A stretch of 49,264 nucleotides of DNA, taken from NCBI GenBank assembly GCA_947626685.1, contig CANQTD010000014.1:1-49264 (forward strand). Direction: 5' to 3'. The notes below the pieces were generated by a model. That model had not been told where the DNA came from. It made no database searches and saw only the letters and a list, made by a program, of their open reading frames with translations. The stretch is from an uncultured Clostridia bacterium. Its GTDB lineage: Bacteria > Bacillota > Clostridia > Christensenellales > Borkfalkiaceae. A program made the translations under genes and the position numbers. The number at the start of each line of letters is the position of its first letter. Position 1 is the stretch's first letter. Positions 25,601 through 31,087 of the stretch are shown one piece after another.

Positions 25601-27246
25601 ATGGAGATGTCGCCCGAGACATTATTATAGATGATGACGCCCGCCGCCCCCATTCTCTGGGCGATGCGCGCCTTTTCCTCGAACGTGGTATCGCCGCGGC
25701 GCACGAGAGCGATCTTGTCCTTGACGTTGAGCGTGCCGTAGTCGCCGGTGCGCCCGATGCCGGGGATGGTGACGTACTCGAAGTCCATTTCGTCCACGTT
25801 GGCGGGAAGAATGTCCTCGACGAAGTCTCTCGGCTCGGAGGAAGCGTCCGAAGATTCGGTGAAGTAGATGATCTGCCCCTTGTAGGTGAGGTAGGGCGTC
25901 TCGACGCCCGAAATGGAGGCGACGGAGAGCGCGGAGCTGTAAGAACCGGGGGAACCCGCCGTTCCGGAGTCGGGGTTGGTCGTGAGCCCGAGGTTGCCGT
26001 TCTTCTCCGACCCGAAGGTGGAGTTGTAGTCGTTGGAAGCGGCCGCGACAAGGCTGATGCCGTGTTCCGCGATCTGGTTATAGACGCGTGCGTCCTCGTC
26101 CTTGTCCGCGTCGGTAAAGCCCGCGGAAGTACCGAGGGACATGTTGATGACGTCCACCCCGAGGGTAACGCAGTCCTCGAGCGCGGCGAGGATCCACGAC
26201 GTCTTTGCGCCCGTGGAGGTATCCGAAAAGACCTTCATCGCGGCGAGCTGCGCGTTGGGCGCAACGCCCATGATCTCGGGGTCGTCCTTCCCGTTGAGGG
26301 ACGAGCCGATGTTGTTGCCGAGGATGACGCCCGAGACGTGGGTACCGTGTTCGCTGTTGAGGGGGTACACGTCGGTGTCGCGGTCGGCGTAGTCATAGGT
26401 GAAGGGCACCTTCACGTTCTGGTACACGGAGGCGGCGGAGAGCCCGGGAGTGTATTCCGCGGCGCGGAGATTGGAGATGTCCGCGGCGATGGTCTCCGTC
26501 GTCATGGTAGGCGTGTCGGAGGTGAACAGCGTGGGGTCGAACGCGGAGTGCGTGTAGTCGAGGCCCGTGTCGAGAACGGCGACGACCATGCCCGAACCGT
26601 CGTATTCGAACCCGTCGGGACGCTTGAAAATACCCGTGTCGTGCACGCTGACTTCGTTGGTGACGGCCTTCGCCTCACAGGGGGCGTACTCCTCGCTGAT
26701 ATAGGCGGAAAAGCCCTTTGCGGCGAGCGCGTTCTTCACGGTGAAATAGTCCTTTGCGGTGAGCGTGATCTCGAAGCCGCCCGTGAGGACGTTGTATTCC
26801 GCGCCGTAGCCGATTTTGACGCCCGTTTTCTCGATCACCGTCTTGGCGGCGGCGTTATTGTCCTCGATGCGGCCGATCGCGCGGATCCCGCTCGGGGAGG
26901 AAGCGAACTCGGAGACGGTGGCATACCGCGAGACGCCGCTCTGCGCCTCGAATGCGGAGAGGAGGGTAAAGTCGTCGTCCGTCGTCTTGACGATCACGGA
27001 GATCTCACGGTCCTCGTCGAGCGCCTCGGGCAGTTTCTGCACGACGTTCGTGTCGAACTTGGAGGTCAGATCGGACTTGACCCCTTTAAGTTCTTCCACG
27101 ACAGGCGTTTCGGCGGAGACGGACGTCGCCGTCCCGTTCACCCCTTGAAAGAGGGGAAGGAGCTGGGAGCTCACAAGGGTGCCCGTCATGAGCGCGATGG
27201 TCACGCCCAATGCTGCAACTTTGCGGTTCTTTCGGAATTTTGTCAT
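19627..27246 (-). CDS. Giant cell-surface subtilase (S8) fused to a BspA-type LRR array, 2539 aa
   Basis: The start at 27246 (MTKFRKNRKVAALG) follows AAGGA; an upstream in-frame start at 27378 would precede the promoter. Order: signal peptide (to about 45), propeptide-like region, S8 catalytic domain with Asp226 (VVAVLDTGLDYTH), His300 (EHGTHVSG), oxyanion Asn405 (AAASNDY) and Ser630 (SGTSMASP). A PA domain is inserted at about 445-585. A lactocepin/C5a-peptidase-like Fn3 domain (around VPFLAFFGDW), beta-rich domains and a Big2-like Ig domain follow. Then come about 800 residues of LRR_5 repeats of the BspA kind (DNA about 20350-22770, e.g. AFSGTAVSNFTVAAGN). The C-terminus is one membrane helix (VFALTTAVLAAVCAVLLV) followed by RKK and an acidic Asp-Ala tail. 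No LPXTG is seen. The likely role is digestion of protein at the cell surface to feed the Opp importer downstream. Confidence 0.93.
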   Translation of the reverse strand: MTKFRKNRKVAALGVTIALMTGTLVSSQLLPLFQGVNGTATSVSAETPVVEELKGVKSDLTSKFDTNVVQKLPEALDEDREISVIVKTTDDDFTLLSAFEAQSGVSRYATVSEFASSPSGIRAIGRIEDNNAAAKTVIEKTGVKIGYGAEYNVLTGGFEITLTAKDYFTVKNALAAKGFSAYISEEYAPCEAKAVTNEVSVHDTGIFKRPDGFEYDGSGMVVAVLDTGLDYTHSAFDPTLFTSDTPTMTTETIAADISNLRAAEYTPGLSAASVYQNVKVPFTYDYADRDTDVYPLNSEHGTHVSGVILGNNIGSSLNGKDDPEIMGVAPNAQLAAMKVFSDTSTGAKTSWILAALEDCVTLGVDVINMSLGTSAGFTDADKDEDARVYNQIAEHGISLVAAASNDYNSTFGSEKNGNLGLTTNPDSGTAGSPGSYSSALSVASISGVETPYLTYKGQIIYFTESSDASSEPRDFVEDILPANVDEMDFEYVTIPGIGRTGDYGTLNVKDKIALVRRGDTTFEEKARIAQRMGAAGVIIYNNVSGDISMTVGSVTTPVCSISRDNGELLASAGTGKIHVSRSQKAGPFMSDFSSWGPTPDLRIKPEITAHGGEILSAVPGQAYDRLSGTSMASPNQAGVTALVRQYVSEKVLPNGDPKEIMAAVNQIMMSTADISLNKNGLPNSVRKQGAGLANLTEATTTPAYITTFARSDSAVAAQEENRFTDEIIDKAKIEYGDDKQGTGKYELRFKINNISDSPLSYNVDAIVMTEGISEVKTARGDQTVNQEGYLLDPKTVEVRDVTGGVHDGNTVTVAGKTAATVVVYIELSDSDLQYLNQTNTAGGKVFANGMYVEGYITLAPESGTKISLNVPFLAFFGDWTQAPILDLDYFETDPDERDNAIDPDKKTMADSVPTRPIAGMYEDYITSLGSFYFIQDESASQVAADRDHISLTNQEGESGGANYIYGIYAGMLRGAKRVEMSITDSATGEVIWTKTETNQRKSYNGGGSIYSSFVDVDFHVSDYDLKNNTKYLFRMQAFMDYPGEQNNLRDTFEFEFTTDFQAPILTDVDFRVEYDRNTKQNKLYAHLYIYDNHFPMALSTGRVYYDAAQDGIYIESFSRYPTPISASRANTTSEVEIDLTNYVEKMKGSYRPNTFVVELYDYAMNLGYYEVTIPSSVRALYFNEMFNEDKTVKSEENGEYGVYLSPNQTYVLEPQFYPSTEWRETLDYESSDESVVRVVDGKLYAVGAGTATVTASSSVDESVTAELTVKVYAEDEKGWQSYDDPAASYFRLTGYTTDYAFYFVSTDDRDIGITGSRTLFSANASMYGVSMFPSEKITLQYDLAAYRPEKTKVVYFSNDERIVRVDANGQITAVSEGISSVSARVVIVREDGTEGGTLYEQVVYVTVKNPYERNGPYLFRYTGGGMETYIDEEGAAHENVVNISPLLGFTQIYQFAFSGYEFIPKDLDAGDEISEEDPSYTKIWYHGDNPDVKGVVIPEGIEVIGMHAFAGMDSLEEVWLPKSLTRIDAYAFYDCPKLMTVHGLENVKFINYYAFSGPLVEGENGAFDYNAAPLYNVTADSFASAIGIGDNAFRGTKITQVNLPKTAQSIGQYAFADSELREINITADKIKLGAYAFANCPNLNRIKVNASVIPDGVFEGDKTLGSVELGADVESIGVNAFSGTAVSNFTVAAGNQHFKQQSGSGNHPYLLSNDEDSTLVYVAPSIQGNKFTLEGVTAIAANAFSGNENLLSVTMPDVTKVGDYAFYGCSSLSAVSLGALESIGNYAFAGTKINKLPDFANSLNYIGSYAFARTALTSVDIGADIEIGEGAFFRTTALRTVTLGDGVKVGAGAFQAEAYQVELDAGSDRNYNYFALVVQANSRLTKVDIGDDVTVGEGAFSYQTKIETLTFGEGVEIGDGAFYGAADPTAKNTVSVDLSGVTRIGMSAFSGDPAYAYAERVSDGSIAGIAGVVGYQVMRIPEADLSGLTSLGAQAFLYNRSLASVTGLGDKVTVIPALAFAYTALSDFTPFENVTEIDVAAFAATSFSSLDLTNVGFIGGSAFESVSGLYDVTLKEGVIIGDNAFYGAADLFTVTNLDKAVYIGGLAFGGTALSGPVDLSSAISIGDYAFVDTAVTEAVLSENLLNAQAAAQIADFPKDENGEFLLVLGENPFAGCSGLAPFARAKSVEFNGVTVDTIEETTFDLGSQVKVIDGALYKVAPNGGLVLVCYPAGSGAREFTVADGTVRISAYAFAGAGLFSVVLPDTLLSIGDRAFVDCLNLNVVTFRSLNAPILEEQYDDSWPSSAFADWNGTVRIPCIGTNSPYIDENEEMIPGLALVPFATWNNPDPMYLYGANFKGNIGMYKPDIVMVRPSNGVGYDSFVYAQYFGQQLKGAVAISEDTRAAIKAIALIPENSLITKETAPIIERARALYDLIATAEQQALVSGAYDNFDYYNKLTSAESILASIMSESGENPETPPATQGSNNLGAVITLGVFTGVFALTTAVLAAVCAVLLVKRKKSVNVADADADAEPQDRDE

Positions 27247-27364
27247 ACTGTTTCCTTCTTTCTGCGCTGGATTTCTTACAATCGCAATCTTTTCGTATTC
27301 TCTGCGGGTTATGCGCATAAATCTAATATGCCCGCGCGCACCATATATAATTGATAGCGGAAAA

Positions 27365-27394
27365 ATTATACCACGCAAAAGCGAACACTGTCAA
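27365..27394 (-). promoter_or_regulatory. Promoter of the protease-opp operon
   Basis: On the minus strand consensus TTGACA (27389-27394), an 18-nt spacer and TATAAT (27365-27370), extended by TGG, lie about 118 nt upstream of the protease start. The design (TTGACA, 18 nt, TGG-TATxAT) is shared with the promoter of the 2094-aa lipoprotein at 42538-42567. Confidence 0.85.
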
Positions 27395-27566
27395 TCGAAT
27401 TCTTTTTCGAAATCGATTTGCCCCGATTTGATAAAAAATCACAAAACACGAACGGTTCTGCTCATTTTTTATGAAAATTTTCTGCCAAATCCAAGATCTC
27501 GTCACAACGCTTTCACACGCCTTTCAACTTCCTTTCAAGCCGTTTTCATCTCGCCCCGAAAGCGCG

Positions 27567-27608
27567 AGGTATAAGTTTTTTGTATAGAAGGTATAAGTAA
27601 AACTTATA
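27567..27608. promoter_or_regulatory. Direct repeats AGGTATAAGT with 22-bp spacing plus an inverted copy
   Basis: AGGTATAAGT occurs at 27567-27576 and 27589-27598, exactly 22 bp apart (about two helical turns). ACTTATA at 27602-27608 is its inverted partner. The elements lie in the 350-bp gene-free gap upstream of the protease promoter. Two same-face direct repeats are typical of dimeric response regulators. No regulator family can be named from the sequence. Confidence 0.4.
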
Positions 27609-27693
27609 TTTGCATAATCGGCCGCACGGGGGCAAAACGCCGCCTACTCTCTTGTCCGCCGCGTCGCCCCTTTCCCCCTTTTTCATCCTATGC

Positions 27694-27729
27694 TTCGGGG
27701 CGGCGGCGCAACCGCGCCGCCGCCCCGAA
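27694..27729. other. Perfect 16-bp GC hairpin after the hypothetical gene
   Basis: TTCGGGGCGGCGGCGC (27694-27709) pairs perfectly with 27714-27729 around AACC. It begins 12 nt after the stop at 27742 on the minus strand but lacks a T run, so it is probably an mRNA 3'-end protector or a Rho-assisted terminator rather than a standard intrinsic terminator. Confidence 0.5.
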
Positions 27730-27741
27730 AGACGCGCCTTT

Positions 27742-28323
27742 TTATCCGAGTTTTTTCCGCAGGGCGCAGACCTCTTCCTCTCCGAGCCCGAGCGCGCCCA
27801 TGCGGCGTTCCGCCTCCTTCTCCCCCTTCGACAGCGAGAGCAGAATTTCGAAGATCACGGCCGCCTCTCCGCCGACGAGGAGGGCACCATGTCCGAGGGC
27901 GACCGCCCGAAATACCCTTTCGTCGTCCGCTTTGGGCGAGACAAAGACCGCGAGATCCGCGTACGCGCCGAGCCCGTGAAGGTCGGGCGTTTCTTCCGCG
28001 GAGAGCAGCACGCCGAAGCGGGTGAAGTGGCGGCCGTCGCACCGTACGCCCCCGAATTCGAGGCAGGGAACGCCGTCGACATCCACCGTCCTCTCGCCGT
28101 ACTTCGCCGCCGCCCGCTTGATGAAGCGCACGTCGTAGGGCGCGTCCTCTTCGCATGCGGAGAGCAGACGTTCCACCCGCGCCTTCTGCAGCCTGTCGTG
28201 CGGGCCGACGGGCGCGAGCACCTCTTCTCCCTCTTCCGCGGGAAAGCCGATCAGATACCAATATACGCGGCCGCGCAGGTTTTCATCCTCCGTGAACCGC
28301 AGAGCCGCAAAGTCATATTTCAT
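27742..28323 (-). CDS. Hypothetical protein, 193 aa
   Basis: I do not recognise this soluble, acidic protein. Features seen: an N-terminal beta-rich part with GRVYWYLIGFPAEEGEEVL and APVGPHDRLQKARVERLL, reminiscent of small barrel-like domains such as the PriA N-terminus but too weak to call. A middle part has a Cys in DVDGVPCLEFGG and another in GVRCDGRHFTRFG. The C-terminus is helical (AAVIFEILLSLSKGEKEAERRM). There is no signal peptide or membrane helix. The start at 28323 is 11 nt downstream of a TATAAT on the same strand, so the mRNA would be almost leaderless. It is transcribed divergently from thiT; whether it is linked to thiamine is unknown. Confidence 0.7.
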   Translation of the reverse strand: MKYDFAALRFTEDENLRGRVYWYLIGFPAEEGEEVLAPVGPHDRLQKARVERLLSACEEDAPYDVRFIKRAAAKYGERTVDVDGVPCLEFGGVRCDGRHFTRFGVLLSAEETPDLHGLGAYADLAVFVSPKADDERVFRAVALGHGALLVGGEAAVIFEILLSLSKGEKEAERRMGALGLGEEEVCALRKKLG

Positions 28324-28334
28324 AGCCGTAAAAC

Positions 28335-28340
28335 ATTATA
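28335..28340 (-). promoter_or_regulatory. -10 element giving a near-leaderless transcript
   Basis: TATAAT on the minus strand ends 11 nt before the ATG at 28323. Transcription would begin about five bases before the start codon. No good -35 is seen at 17 nt, and no Shine-Dalgarno fits in the gap. Confidence 0.5.
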
Positions 28341-28362
28341 TCACAAAATGCGCGAAAAATCA

Positions 28363-28391
28363 TTGACTTTCCAAAAGATCCGTTCTATAAT
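28363..28391 (+). promoter_or_regulatory. Promoter of thiT
   Basis: TTGACT (28363-28368), a 17-nt spacer and TATAAT (28386-28391) lie directly upstream of the THI-box leader. It is divergent from, and interleaved with, the promoter of the hypothetical gene. Confidence 0.85.
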
Positions 28392-28415
28392 GAAGATACA
28401 ATTTTATTTTGTTTT

Positions 28416-28492
28416 ATCCGTCGTGGGTGCCGGAAGGCTGAGATGATACCATTGGAATCGGGCAAGGCAATGCTTGCACGAAAGAACGGGAT
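28416..28492 (+). promoter_or_regulatory. TPP riboswitch (THI box) upstream of thiT
   Basis: The leader holds the conserved THI elements: GGGTGCC, a short P3 (GCCGGAAGGC), CTGAGATGATACC, GGAATC, and a P5 hairpin GCAAG-GCAATG-CTTGC matching the CTGG-ATAATG-CCAG arm of the consensus. The ends close as P1 (ATCCGT at 28417-28422 with ACGGGAT at 28485-28491). The P4/J4-5 part (GGG...CACGAAAG against GAT...CGTAGGG in E. coli thiM) is divergent. Identity is supported by the promoter upstream, the terminator right downstream and the thiamine transporter that follows. Confidence 0.82.
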
Positions 28493-28507
28493 CTTTTATG
28501 ACTTTTT

Positions 28508-28534
28508 CGCCTGCGCTTTTGCGGGCGATTTTTT
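28508..28534 (+). terminator. Riboswitch expression-platform terminator
   Basis: CGCCTGC (28508-28514) pairs with GCGGGCG (28521-28527) around GCTTTT and is followed by ATTTTTT. It lies between the aptamer and the real thiT start, so TPP binding probably stops transcription. A further partial stem (28540-28544 with 28559-28563) reaches into the GGGAGG Shine-Dalgarno. Confidence 0.8.
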
Positions 28535-28572
28535 CTGCCCCCGCAAGACGGGTAAGACGCGGGAGGTTTTTT

Positions 28573-29733
28573 ATGGTCGCATTCGGTCTGCTCGCCACGA
28601 AATGGTACCCCGTGCTGTTCGATTCCCCTCTGAACGCAACGCGCGCGGTATTCTTCTGGCTGGCCGTCCTGCTCGCGCTCGCCTTTCTCGTGTGCGTGAT
28701 CGCACTCAAAGGAGAACGCCGCAAGACGTTTCTGTGGTACGCACTCCTCGTCGCCGCAAGCTATGCCTGCCTCGTCGGGATCGTGCTGCTCGTGCTCTCC
28801 TTCGCGGAGGACGGGATCTCCGCCCTGCTCTTCTATCCCCTCCTCGCCCTGCTCCTTGCTATCGCGGGCTCGTTCGCCGCGATCGCGGCAAAGCCGTGCA
28901 AGGCCGCGTACATCGCCGCGGGCTGTCTCACGGGAGCCGCGGCCGTCGCCGTGCTCGTGTGCATGGGCGTCCTGTATGCGAGCGGGGAAAGCCTGATCTC
29001 CAACGAGATCCCCGAGGAATTGGCTTCCAAAGTGAGCCAGCTGGGGCTCTATCTCTCGGCGGGCGTGCTCGTCGCCGCCATCATCGGCGCGGTCCTCCTC
29101 ATCGGCCGCAAGGAGAAGAAGGGCTTCGATTCGAGATCCATCGTCTACGCCGCCATCTGCGTCGCCATGAGCTACGCTCTCTCCTATCTGCGCGTCGTGA
29201 AGATGCCGCAGGGGGGCTCCATCACGATCGCGTCCCTCGTCCCCCTCATGATCTACTCCTACATGTTCGGCGTGAAGAAGGGGGTGTTCGCGGGGCTCGT
29301 CTATGGCATTTTGCAGGCCTTTCAGGATCTGTATATCCTGCACCCCGCGCAGTTCTTGCTCGACTACCCCATCGCGTTCGCCTGCATCGGCTTTGCGGGC
29401 GCGTTCGGCAAGATCAAAAAGCTCGACAAGCTCCCCCAGATCCAGATCGCGCTCGGCGGGATCGTCGCGGGGCTCGCCCGTTTTCTCGCCCACTACCTCT
29501 CGGGCTGTTTCGCTTTCGGCATGTGGGCTCCCGAAGGGCAACCCGTGTGGCTGTACAGCCTCATCTACCAATCGGCGTATGTCCTTCCCGACATCGCGAT
29601 CGCGATCGCCGTCTGCGTGCTCCTCTTCTGCTCGCCCTCTTTCGTGAGGACGGTGCGCCGCGTCAATGTGCCGAAAAAACGGCTTGCGGAGACGGAAGAG
29701 AACAAAAATGAGGCACCCATGTCCGAGAACTGA
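28573..29733 (+). CDS. thiT: Thiamine ECF-transporter S component ThiT with an N-terminal membrane extension
   Basis: ThiT binds thiamine and is driven by a shared EcfA/A'/T module encoded elsewhere. The start at 28573 has GGGAGG then TTTTTT; upstream in-frame starts at 28474 and 28498 fall in the riboswitch or before its terminator. Residues 186-363 are ThiT: YLRVVKMPQGGSITIASLVP, GVKKGVFAGLVYGILQAFQD, and LHPAQFLLDYPIAFACIGFA (257-276), where Asp264-Tyr265 take the place of the Glu84-Tyr85 substrate pair of the Lactococcus protein. Ordinary ThiT is about 180-200 aa. Here 185 extra residues with about five or six hydrophobic helices precede it, with a loop SGESLISNEIPEELASKVSQ before the last one. 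The role of the extension is unknown. Confidence 0.92.
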   Translation: MVAFGLLATKWYPVLFDSPLNATRAVFFWLAVLLALAFLVCVIALKGERRKTFLWYALLVAASYACLVGIVLLVLSFAEDGISALLFYPLLALLLAIAGSFAAIAAKPCKAAYIAAGCLTGAAAVAVLVCMGVLYASGESLISNEIPEELASKVSQLGLYLSAGVLVAAIIGAVLLIGRKEKKGFDSRSIVYAAICVAMSYALSYLRVVKMPQGGSITIASLVPLMIYSYMFGVKKGVFAGLVYGILQAFQDLYILHPAQFLLDYPIAFACIGFAGAFGKIKKLDKLPQIQIALGGIVAGLARFLAHYLSGCFAFGMWAPEGQPVWLYSLIYQSAYVLPDIAIAIAVCVLLFCSPSFVRTVRRVNVPKKRLAETEENKNEAPMSEN

Positions 29734-29746
29734 CCTCAAATAAGCG

Positions 29747-29788
29747 AAAATGCGCCCCTGTCCGAACGGACGGGGGCGCGTCTTTTTT
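29747..29788. terminator. Bidirectional terminator between thiT and rseP
   Basis: A long stem (29752-29763 with 29767-29779, small mismatch) is followed on the plus strand by TCTTTTTT and on the minus strand by ATTTTCG. It serves the convergent thiT and pyrH-to-rseP units; its T run touches the rseP stop codon. Confidence 0.9.
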
Positions 29789-31083
29789 CAGATGAATTGC
29801 AGAATGTCGACCAAAATCGCAAATCCCAAGAGGAGCACGAATCCCACCGCGTGGATGATCGCCTCCACCTTGCGGCTGATCGGTTTTCTGCGGATCCATT
29901 CGATCACGGTGAACACCACCTTGCTGCCGTCGAGCGCGGGGATGGGCAGCAGGTTGAACACGGCGAGGTTGACCCCGATATACGACGAGATCTCGAGGAA
30001 GTTGCGCACGCTCGTGCCCGCGATCTGCGAGGTCATTCTGATCGTCGTGACGGGGCCGCCGAACGCCGTGAGCCCGAGCTTGCCCGTGAGCAGTTCGCCG
30101 AGCACGCGGAAGATGCTTCCCGCAATTTTGAAGGAGTAGACGAAGGAGCGCCCGATCGTCTCAAAGAATCCGAAGCGGTAAGCCGCCGTGTCGAGCATGT
30201 AGTAGGCGCCCTCTTCCCTCTCCTCCACGCCGACGCCGATCGCCTTCCAGACGCCCTGTAGCTGCGTGCTGTTCTTGACGGTGACGTCGCTGCGCAGTTC
30301 GATCTCCTGCTCGACGACGGAGGTCTTGCCGTTTTCCTCCCGCGCAACGCGGAATTTGACGACGTCCCCCTTCTTTTTCCCGTTCAGAGCCTGCGCGATG
30401 TCCGTGGTCAGATAGAGCTCTTTGCCGTTTGCCGTGAGCAGGATATCCCCCTCGCGGAAGGAGTACTTCGCGGAGATCTCCACCTGTTCTTCCCGCCCCG
30501 TGTATTCGTCGAAGATGTCCACCCCCTTTACCCGCATGAGGCCCTGCCCGAAGCCGCCGAACAGGATGAGGATGAGGACGAGCGCGAGGAGATAGTTCAT
30601 GAGCGCGCCCGAGACGAGCACGATGATGCGCTGCCACGGCTTCTTTTTCGTGAACGCGCCGTTCGGATCCCGCTTCGGGGCCGCTTTTTCGTCGGTCTCT
30701 GCGGGAGCGTGCGGCGCTTTTTCGTGGGTCTCCGCGGGGGACTGCGCGCCCTCCTCTTCCGCCTGTTTCATCTCTTCGAAGGGCTCTCCCTCAGGCATGG
30801 TAGCCCCCTTTTTTGTCTTTCCGCCCTTTTTCTCCTCTTCCAGCCCGTCCTCTCCCTCAAAGGAGCAGTAGCCGCCGAGCGGAATGAGACGGACGGCAAA
30901 GACCTCGCCCGTTTTCTTGCTCCTGTGCTTGAAGAGGGCGGGGCCGAATCCGATGGAAAACTCGTTGATATTGAATTTCAGGAGCTTGCCCGCGAGATAG
31001 TGCCCGAACTCGTGCACGGTGATCATCACGAGCAGGATGAGGACCGCGAGGACGATGCCGAGCACGGTGCTCCCAACGCTCAT
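29788..31083 (-). CDS. rseP: Site-2 intramembrane metalloprotease RseP
   Basis: RseP cleaves membrane-spanning segments, such as anti-sigma factors and leftover signal peptides. The start at 31083 (MSVGSTVLG) is chosen because it lies 4 nt after the dxr stop; an ATG at 31098 would overlap dxr. The 431-aa protein has the zinc motif HEFGH (24-28) in TM1, the RLIPLGGYCSFEGED strand, a PDZ domain (around YSFREGDILLTANGKEL) and the second motif NLLPIPALDG near the C-terminus. Between the GGY strand and the next helix lies a low-complexity charged insertion of about 75 residues (EEEKKGGKTKKG, an AETHEKAPHAP/AETDEKAAPKR repeat). The usual AGPxxN motif reads SGALMN. It closes the pyrH operon. Confidence 0.94.
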   Translation of the reverse strand: MSVGSTVLGIVLAVLILLVMITVHEFGHYLAGKLLKFNINEFSIGFGPALFKHRSKKTGEVFAVRLIPLGGYCSFEGEDGLEEEKKGGKTKKGATMPEGEPFEEMKQAEEEGAQSPAETHEKAPHAPAETDEKAAPKRDPNGAFTKKKPWQRIIVLVSGALMNYLLALVLILILFGGFGQGLMRVKGVDIFDEYTGREEQVEISAKYSFREGDILLTANGKELYLTTDIAQALNGKKKGDVVKFRVAREENGKTSVVEQEIELRSDVTVKNSTQLQGVWKAIGVGVEEREEGAYYMLDTAAYRFGFFETIGRSFVYSFKIAGSIFRVLGELLTGKLGLTAFGGPVTTIRMTSQIAGTSVRNFLEISSYIGVNLAVFNLLPIPALDGSKVVFTVIEWIRRKPISRKVEAIIHAVGFVLLLGFAILVDILQFI

Positions 31084-31087
31084 AAGG

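Noticed and set aside
19111..27354. 2747-codon open frame on the plus strand opposite the giant protease
   Set aside because: The minus-strand protein has catalytic triad, signal peptide and anchor. The antisense frame is Val/Arg/Asp/Glu/His-rich without domains, as expected for a shadow.
27610..28446. 278-codon plus-strand frame opposite the 193-aa hypothetical gene
   Set aside because: It is Arg/Pro/Glu-rich, has no ribosome binding site and would run into the thiT promoter and riboswitch.
28474..28572. Earlier starts for thiT at 28474 (TTG) and 28498 (ATG)
   Set aside because: They lie inside the riboswitch or before its terminator, and only 28573 has a proper Shine-Dalgarno.
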